From NCBI GenBank assembly GCA_021234155.1, contig JAJEKV010000002.1, positions 19,273,592-19,337,591 of the forward strand: a DNA stretch of 64,000 bases, in the 5' to 3' direction. Source of the stretch: Isoetes taiwanensis. Lineage: Eukaryota; Streptophyta; Lycopodiopsida; Isoetales; Isoetaceae. Shown here one piece after another: positions 34,025 to 41,660 of the stretch. The notes under the pieces are model-generated. The model was not told the origin of the DNA and did no database searches. It saw nothing but the letters and a program-made list of their open reading frames with translations. Positions within the stretch are counted from its first letter, which is position 1; every line of letters starts with the position of its first letter. Both the position numbers and the translations under genes were made by a program.

Positions 34025-34474
34025 TCAACTTGCCCGCGGTCATACGTTTCTTTAGCCCGCTTGACCTCGCCGATGCCCCGGCCACTATTCTTCAACGCTT
34101 TGATCTCCACCGGTTCTTACCATCTCCTCGATCCTCCGTGACAAAGCCTCTTTTCGCTCCTCTCCCTCTTCTTTGAGCCCTTTATCCTATTCGACCGTCC
34201 CGCTTGTGGTGGAGGGATTGCCTTTGGCTATAGGCTTGACCCTCTTTTATGGTACGCATTCTTTCGCCGCCGCAAGGGCTTGCCACACGCCGCAAGGTTC
34301 CGTGATGATACGCCTGCGGCTCACGGCGGCCGGCGTTTCCTCGCCTTCTCACTCTCGCTACGTGCTTCGTGACCCGTCTCAACATTTGGAGGTTTCGCAG
34401 CGGTTGGGCTTGTAGTTAGGAAGTTCTCTGGTAGTCGGCCGGTTTTGTGTCTATTGCGAGTCCCTTCCCAGAAT

Positions 34475-34930
34475 AATCCATCCCAGTTACCGAAGACAGC
34501 TGAACAAATCGCCAAGGATTCAGTGATCCTTCATAAGAACCGACCTGCATTTCAACTAAAACAGAACCTCCTGGACCTCCGAGGGCGGTTAGACCTACTT
34601 AAAATACGGCTCAACTAATCAAGAGACTGCCAGCCCACATTCCACTTTTGCATCTAAACTGCACAAATCGGAAGGCATTGAAGGTCTAAGCTACAAATCG
34701 GATGTGGGCGCTCAGATGTCATTGAGCAAGAGCACATTCTAGAGAATAGAATAGAATAGAAAAATCCACATTCATACTCGCTCGGCCAAATTCCTTCAAA
34801 CAAAAAACAGGGAGCAATGGGCAATGCACCGGAACCAGCAATATATACTAGGCATGACCTCAACGGTGGATCTGAGAGGAAAAGTGGGTGTGGTGGCATG
34901 AAGTCCTAAGTGGCAAAGAAAGGTGTGGAG
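34475..34930. other. Duplicated backbone, no recognised gene
   Basis: Matches 48631-49085. It contains a short (AATAG)n run at about 34740-34762, also in copy 2 (48898-48918). Small minus frames (34654-34899) show no motif. Confidence 0.5.
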
Positions 34931-35144
34931 CGGGGTTCGAAATTGGGGGTCCGATCCTTAAAAATCCGGTCATTCCAAAAAATTTCCGATAACCAAAAAA
35001 TATTCCCGACATTTGTTCAGGCTATTTTCGGAGAAATTTCTAAGGATTTCCGGGAAAATACACTATAATTTCATATATTTCCGGCAGCCTTAAATGTAAG
35101 CAGGCATTTTTAATGGTTGGGGCAAATTCTAATTTCGAACCCTG
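34931..35144. mobile_element. hAT-type MITE, 214 bp
   Basis: Flanked by a perfect 8-bp target duplication GTGTGGAG (34923-34930 and 35145-35152). Inverted ends are CGGGGTTCGAAATT on the left and AATTTCGAACCCTG on the right, the CAGGG-type terminus of hAT elements. Copy 2 has the empty site (AAGGTGTGGAGGAGAATAAA, about 49077-49096). It has no coding capacity. Confidence 0.9.
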
Positions 35145-35283
35145 GTGTGGAGGAGAATAAACCTTCCAATGCCTAACCGCCAGCATCGCGGGTCAACCTC
35201 CGAGCCATAAGTATACCATAAATGCGGTGCCATAAATGCCTAATCTGCCATAAATGCCCAAATCGCAACGCGTCATGCCAGTA

Positions 35284-35667
35284 GGTTCCCCAATGACGCA
35301 TCTTGCAGTTTTGTTGGCTTTTGTTTTTATTGAAATTATTTGGGCCATTCGATAGGGCATTTTTCTCCCAAGGTTTGTCTGCAACGACCAGATTTGAGGC
35401 AGCCGGAGTTGGGATGTCCGAAAAAGGGGGAGTCTGAACGTGTGATTGTCTTTCGTTTCTAGAGCTGGCCGATTTTTGGTGGAGGCCATGCCTTTTTATT
35501 AGTTTATCTCTTGTTCATTCTTTGTTCTAGGACAGGTAGCACAGGTAGGTTCGACAGGTCCGGCGGTCAATTTTTGGCCCTCTTTCAGTTCTTTTGGGCG
35601 TATCTCTTGTTTTACAACGTATGTTGGCATCCTGAAGCAGATCAATAGACTGTTTGTTCGCTCTGGC
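35284..35667. other. No recognised gene
   Basis: Unique-looking sequence immediately right of the copy-1 duplication end. The minus frame 35193-35489 straddles the duplication edge and has no motif. Confidence 0.4.
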
Positions 35668-36200
35668 CATGTATGGAGTGTGGAGTGGTGGTGGAGTGTG
35701 GTGGTGGGGGATTGTGGTGGGGGTGTGGTGGTGGAGTGTGGTGGAGTGGTGTGTGGTGTGGTGGTGGGGGGGGTGGTGGTGGTGGTGTGTGTAGTGGTGT
35801 GTGGTGCTATGATGTGGTGTGGTGGAGTGTGGTGGTGGTCGGGTGGTGTGTGGTGGAGTGTGGTGGTGGTGGAGTGTGGTGGGGGGTGTAGTGGTGGTGG
35901 TGTGGTGTGGTGTGGTGTTGTGGATTGTGGTGTGATGTGGTGGTGGTGGAGTGTGGTGGTGGTGGTGGAGGGGTGTGGCGTGGGATGTGGTGGGATGTGT
36001 GTGCATGTGGTGATAATGTGGTGGTCGCAAAGATGTGGTGGTAGTCTATGGTGGTGGGATAGATGGGGTGTGGTGGGGTGATGGGGAGATTCTTGGATCA
36101 TACATTAACATGCACACACCCACATGACACCATGGACATAACGCAACCCACACCACACCACACCACACCATCACGACACCACACATCACATCACATCACT
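35668..36200. repeat. GTGG-rich satellite with an inverted CACCA patch
   Basis: From 35668 to about 36080 the plus strand is almost entirely G and T in GTGG, GTGTGG and GGGG steps. At 36143-36200 the bias flips to CACCACACCACACC, so the two patches can pair. The long His/Thr-rich minus frames (35499-36101) are composition artefacts. The many G runs are compatible with G-quadruplex formation. Confidence 0.85.
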
Positions 36201-37309
36201 TTTATCCTATTTCGTCTGACATAAAAAATCTGCCTAGCCTTTGCTCTCATAAACACTTCAAATTGTACACCCCGATAATAATTCCATTCCTCTTCTAATC
36301 ATTAGAAAAGGATCCGGGTCCTAAATCCTGTTCCTATTGCCCCATTTTTTGGCGTTTCATTCCCAATTCGCGCCAATTCAAGAAGTTCATTCCGCAACAT
36401 GGTAGGATCCATGTTCGTGAGATCACTACGGCTATTGTAGGGTGACCGAGGAGGGCATTCGCACATGTTAAACAGGGCTCGATAAATCTCTCAAGGTGGA
36501 TATGCCTAAATCCACCTTCTTTGCTGATTTCAATCCAACCTAAAGGCATACAACAGATCGATGCCGGGCCTTCAATGGCTATGCTTGGAGTCGATTGACA
36601 GAAGAGAGCTCTTAGACAAGGTCCATCAGCTTATGTTATATGTCGCCGCAAGGGGCACCGGTATATTTGTTCTCTGTCACTTGTCCGCCTCGACTCGCGA
36701 ATAAATGGGTTTTACCGGCGAATTGCGCATTTACCACCGTGGGATGCGTGAAGCACCGGCAAACCTCATCCCGTTAAATTCGGGATGACTGCAGAAAGCT
36801 TAGATGCTTTAGTGCGTAAAACAATAATTTTGATGCACTAGTTCTCGAAAGGCCATACCAAAGATTTCCCTCGCTGCTTAGGAAATCATGCATGTAAATT
36901 TAGTTCTCTGCACAGAGCTTTCAATGGAAAGCCAAATTTTGTAAAGCCAAATTTTGTAAGATCCTTTTTAATATATCATACTTTCCAACAGAGTCGTGCT
37001 TGAATCTTTGTCTTTATTCAACAAAAATTTGTATCTCGTGATCGCTTAGTTATAGCTCAAATATTTTTAGACCTGCATACACACCCAAAGAAAGGAGTAC
37101 TCAATTCTCGTCCATGTTCTAATAATATTCCAAACATTAAATATTGCATTTCGGACTAGAGTCAACTACACACAATTCACATGTCGCATACAAGATACAC
37201 CACAATCACTGCACAAACACAATAACCACCACATGCACCACCACACTAAGCACCATAACTAAGAAAAACATGATTAATGTAAATAAACTAACCTCGTGAT
37301 TCCTCCGGA
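36201..37309. other. No recognised gene
   Basis: A 71-codon minus frame (36334-36549) has no motif I can name. Otherwise the stretch is non-coding by eye. Confidence 0.4.
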
Positions 37310-38029
37310 TAGTGGGCAGATGTTCTTCTCTTACATTTCTCTCCAATCTTCTAGTTCTAACATCCTTTGTGTTAGGAGACACTCTCGGTGTTCTTAATCC
37401 AAAATTTTTGAATCTTTTCTATATGTTCATCTGAAATTGCATCGAATCTTTTAGCCCTCTTGTAAGAAACCCATTTCCCACCATTGTAATCGATCTCTTT
37501 TCTTTGCCTTTTGCAGGTTTCTTGGGTGAACACCTAATACCTTTCCAAGATCTCGCTGGCTGATTTTGTCACTTGTTTCAGAATCTGCACGGCGTGGTAC
37601 AGACATTGCAAGGCAGCTATTCTTGGCTGCTAGGTAGTCATTGCTGGTAGAGAGTTTGACAGTCTGCATGGAGTCCCAGAGGCTCCTTATAACGATGCTC
37701 TTGGCTTCCAAATCCTTTAATTCTTCACCTATGAATTTTTCCAATGTTTTATCCCTCAAAAACTCAAGTAAAATTTCTTTCTTCGTGCTATCCTCCATTC
37801 TTTTGGTCTGTTTATGGAAAGACGTTAGCAAATAAAGGATAATACGACGTTTACTGCTTGCACTTCTTGATGAACCAGATCCCTCTGCCAATTCTGCAAG
37901 CTCCAATTTTTCTTCTCTTCTTCTTTTCCTCTGGCGTCTTTTCTTCAACATTTCTTGTTCCTTGGTTCTTCTTCGTTTTCTCCTGTCTGAAATGCCGGTT
38001 TGTGTACAGATTACCTCATTGACATCCAT
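37310..38029 (-). pseudogene. Transposon protein N-terminal fragment with HTH-like motif
   Basis: From the ATG at 38029: an acidic start, a strongly basic coiled region (RRKRRRTKEQEMLKKRRQRK), a Ser-rich stretch, a helical part, then ISQRDLGKVLGVHPRNLQKA, which looks like a helix-turn-helix. The frame ends at 37451. A shifted frame continues with NGGKWVSYKRAKRFDAISDE and IEKIQKFWIKNTE, reaching a possible GT donor near 37305, so one frameshift and a 3' truncation are likely. I recall similar N-terminal parts in uncharacterised transposon-like proteins but cannot name the family. No catalytic part is seen. Confidence 0.45.
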
Positions 38030-38158
38030 ATCCACAATGGATTGGAGCTCGCAGCAGGGAGGGAGCCAAAGAACAGGACGTAGGCAAAGAACAGGAAGGG
38101 GCCAAAGAATAGGAATTTGAATTTGAATTTTAGTTTTTGAAATTAGAATTTCCCCCAC

Positions 38159-39229
38159 AGATTGGGACTCTTCTTAAATACCGGCAGCTGAGCGGTGCCA
38201 TAATTATACTTTCATACCACAAAAGTGGTGGATGCAACGCCACATTTTGGGGGGACAGGGGGGACAGCCGAATTGGAACACCACAGTGTGCTTTTACCCT
38301 TGCAAGTCACACACCTTTGCCAAGCGCTACCAATACTTGTTGAAAATATTTCTCAAATCTTTCTCATATGCGGGACTGTTTCTAGGAGGTTCTACAATAT
38401 TCTAGAGCCTACATGAATGCGCGACACTTGGTGTGATCTCATCCATTGGAGTGGCACGATCCTGACCGTTGGCCTCGATATATAAAAAAACACTTCCTTC
38501 TTGTCGAACCATTCCGGTACAACGCCAGTCTTGAGCCTTCTAGGCATCTGTCTCGTGTTCCTGCTTGCCTTCGGGCCATTGTACTCTCAATTCTTGTTCA
38601 TATATTAGATTCTTCGCTGATTTTGGCGTATTTCCTCCGTATTTCTTGCGTATTTTCCAAGTATTCTCCTTGTTTTTGCATAGGTTCATGACAGCTATAA
38701 GGTAACAATTCAAACAAGAAAAGCAAACTAGCTATAAAATATAAATCTAAATCTAAATCACATGTGGTATTAAGTATTAATAGATGGATCAAAAAGTTAT
38801 ATGAAAAGGATTGAAATCATGTACCTTATAGGGCTACATGGAGGTTCTAGCAAGGGTACAAAAGACACCTAGACTCTAGGAGATAGCTGCTAATTTGGAA
38901 GATAGAAAAAATATGTATATGTACATGTAATAATTAGTTTGAAATTAAGATGCTAAAATAAACTTTAATATGGAATTGCACTGCTAAAAAACAAATGTGG
39001 AGTTAAGGTGAGGCATGTAAATCTCATAGTTTGGATAGTAAGAGATTATATGCCAAAGGCAGTCTAGAGAAGCTTATGGAGGCTTATGGAGTATGGCAAC
39101 GGCATGGGGGAGTTGTTGGCCAAAGGAAAATGCTAAGCTATGAAATCGATTTATTCGTAAGAGAAACAAGCTAACATATTTAATTAACCACGATTCTAAT
39201 AATTTAAAATTATTCCATGATTTTGAACC
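38159..39229. other. No recognised gene
   Basis: Short frames only (38446-38691 plus, 38598-38792 minus). Nothing further recognised. Confidence 0.4.
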
Positions 39230-39560
39230 CACCGGGTGTTAGTTTCGGGGTTCCCGTGTGTTAGTTTCGAGGTTTCCGCCTAGTTCTGATTTTTTTTTGT
39301 TTCCCGTCAAGTGTTGGTTTTAAGGTTTCCGCTCAGTGTTAATTTTGAGTTTCTCGCCTACTACTAAAATTTGGATTTCCTTCCGAGTGTCATGGGCTCC
39401 CCATGCAGTATTAATTTTGGGGTTAAATCGGTTCTTTGTCTTTATCTAGTGCCTGGCGGCCAAACGAGTTTTTTCCCTGGCGCCTGGCGGCCAATGCAAG
39501 TTCCTAGTGCCTAGCACCGAACGAGCTCCTGGCACCTGGCGCCAATATGAGCTCTTGGCA
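39230..39560. repeat. Degenerate short tandem repeats
   Basis: Two families follow each other: ~33-bp units with the core GTGTTAGTTTCGGGGTTCCC (39235-39370), then ~32-bp units around CCTGGCGCCTGGCGGCCAA (39450-39560). Both are decayed. Confidence 0.6.
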
Positions 39561-40063
39561 CCTAGACTAGAGCCTCAAGGTGAATGTTCGATGGGTATAA
39601 TGTATCTGTGGTGGGCAGAATTCCCAGTCAACCAATTCAATATAGTGAAAATTATTAAAATGCCCTTATATTATGCAAAAATTACCAAAATACCCCTAAA
39701 AATGGGTGTTTGGCTAAAATGGTAATAACTTCTTTGTGAGTGATCAAATATGAAAGTACCTTCACAAATTTTATAGGTAACAGTGAGATCTGTCCAGCAC
39801 AGTAGAAACATCTAAAACGGAGTTGGAATCTTCAAGTTATGGTGCTTTAAATACGAGTTTTAAAAACAACTCAAAAGAGCGTAACTTCTGAATTTCAACT
39901 CCAATTTAGATGAATTTGATCTACAACTATCGTGAAGACAATTTTTACATTTGATAAGCCACAAAAACTATATTAACGTACTACCTAAAATGCCCTTCAA
40001 TGTGTTTTTGTCATACTTTAAGTAAGCCCTGCAATCACAAGAGTCCATCAATCAAATGGCATA
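39561..40063. other. No recognised gene
   Basis: AT-rich sequence up to the left end of duplication copy 2. No motif seen. Confidence 0.4.
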
Positions 40064-40233
40064 TGTCACTTAAGGCTTAAAATCTTCCCATACTCCCTTG
40101 GATTCCCCGAGGATATGTCCGGTGCATGTTGCAAAAATGATGTGGTTGATCCAATTCGTGGAAGGGTGTGTGAGTGAGTGCATGCTTTTACCAACTTTGA
40201 TTTGTTGTTATATTTTAGTTCCATGATTGATCT

Positions 40234-41299
40234 TTTTTTTTTTTTTTGGAGGCAAGGTGGTTTTCTATTAATATAGAAGATGTTACAACATTTGATCTTC
40301 CAAAATCAGATAGGAAGAATATGCACAAAGAAGCTCTGTTGGCCAGATAAATAATATGCTCAAACAGCTTCCCTACATCAATAACGGATGAGAAAATACA
40401 AGTAACGGAATAATAAACCTTTTCCTTGAAAGCTTAGGCCACCATTTTGAGCCTGTAAGTAAAGGATAACAAAAAGCGCGCTGAAGTATAGCAGTCCTCC
40501 AACGGCCCTCAAGCTTATTAGTACTTGAGTTTGACTCAGGCATATCAGAACCTGGCCTAAAGAGCTACAAGCATATCAGTACTTGAGCCATGTAAAAAGT
40601 TCCAAGCATAGCAGTACTTGGGACATTTCCATCCCTAGCTCACATAAACTGTAGAGAACTGATAGACCAAAGAGCCCCATATCTCCCAGTGTATCATGTA
40701 CCCTAGCAGTCAATGCTGCATTGTCGGGATCCTTAATACTTACAGAAACCAAAGTGTTTGCTCAGCATCAATAAAAAGAATAAATCACCTGTTTTTTGTA
40801 CATACTTTGTCATGCTGTTGATGCTTCCTGCTAGCAAGGAAAGAAGCTAAAACGGACTTGGAAGGTTTTCTTCCAAAAACAATGTATGATATTCCCTGCT
40901 GGAATTTGCATATCCAAAGCCTTCTTTACATAACCTGGAGTTTCTATCCCCTTCGCTTTATAGGCCAGTATCCCAATCTATTGGGCTTACCCTTTCAGCG
41001 TGTCTGGAGTAGACATAGTGGGCATACAACAAAGAAAGAATATATCTGTCTCATAGCTTGTATACTACCAAAGGAAGATGCCACGTTAGTGGATGGATTA
41101 CCTGAAACCCCAGATTAAGGCCGCTGGTTATACGCAGCCAACAGATCCAATGACTGTTTTTGAGAAGGAGGAACAGATCCAAGCCCTGCTAGCACCGCCA
41201 TCAGCAATTCCTATGCCCATATTCCGGTTGATTGGAGCAGCAAGAAGGGGAGGCGGCCGCCTGCCCTAGCCGCTTCCGCCTAACCGCCAAGCATCCGAC
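40234..41299 (-). mobile_element. Poly(A)-tailed retroposon insertion, ~1.07 kb
   Basis: A 13-bp direct repeat CCATGATTGATCT flanks the insert (40221-40233 and 41300-41312). The plus strand begins with a T run, so the element lies on the minus strand with a poly(A) tail. Copy 1 has the empty site (about 10575-10590, slightly diverged). A short TSD plus a poly(A) tail is the mark of LINE-machinery retrotransposition. No RT motif is visible, so it is a 5'-truncated LINE, a SINE-like element or a retroposed transcript. Degenerate repeats with GCATATCAGTACTTGAG occur at 40500-40625. Confidence 0.85.
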
Positions 41300-41660
41300 C
41301 CATGATTGATCTCATGATTCTCTGCATTCAAATAAATATGTGGATGTATATAGGTCTGATGTGAACGTATAGATGTATTCTCTTTTGTGCGGTTGTAGAG
41401 AGGCACCAAGCTTGTCTCGCTAATGGAGGCATGGAGAGGCGGATTCTCAGCAGTGGGTAGGCAAAAATTATTTTGTTGAATTTGAAGTTTAGCCACGTTC
41501 TTCTCAGTGAAATACTTCTACGTTTCATGATCTTGTTAGAAGCAGTGAGACATCTCTTTCTTTCGTTTTCAAGTAGTTTTTGAAATACTATTTCTGCAAT
41601 TTTATCCATTGTTATTATGCTGAATAAATGGCAATTACACACTCGTTAAGTATGCTTTGA

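Larger units (their letters stand above)
27891..34474 (+). mobile_element. 6.6-kb composite insertion of repetitive DNA
   Basis: Copy 2 reads AGAGATCAATAATCCATCCC without a break (48621-48640). In copy 1 the flanks AGAGATCAAT and AATCCATCCC are separated by 6584 bp. At most a 3-bp target duplication (AAT) is visible. The left part holds a TATATA motif (about 27937), two tandemly duplicated blocks with 27-bp minisatellites, and a repeat (29398-29600) that recurs at 51924-52150. The right end (GCGAGTCCCTTCCCAGAAT) resembles 52168-52189 (GCGAGTCCCTCACTAGAAT), so a common element family is likely. No transposase, RT or host gene is recognised. The middle is T-rich with many short frames. Confidence 0.7.
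10388..35283 (+). repeat. Segmental duplication, copy 1 (expanded by four insertions)
   Basis: Backbone sequence here matches 40064-49218 in the same orientation and order: the 3' flank of the kinase-GH18 gene, the gene, its 5' flank with a GATA microsatellite, a TIR1/AFB exon relic, and a ~750-bp tail ending at the AATCGCAACGCGT region. The backbone is broken by insertions at 14818-17367, about 17488-26446, 27891-34474 and 34931-35144. None of these is in copy 2, where the flanks join cleanly. Confidence 0.9.

Noticed and set aside
33450-34055. 201-codon second frame overlapping 33386-34024
   Set aside because: Both frames are open because the region is C- and T-rich. At most one could be real and this one lacks a plausible N-terminus.
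34736-34762. (AATAG)n tract taken as a LINE 3' tail, as at 61454-61476
   Set aside because: The flanking sequence does not resemble the LINE 3' end. It is shared by both duplication copies as a simple repeat.
35499-36101. 200-codon His/Thr/Pro-rich minus-strand ORF
   Set aside because: It is the translation of the GTGG satellite. Several frames are open on both strands for compositional reasons.
40858-41118. 86-codon ORF in the retroposon insertion
   Set aside because: It is antisense to the element's poly(A) tail and has no recognisable domain.
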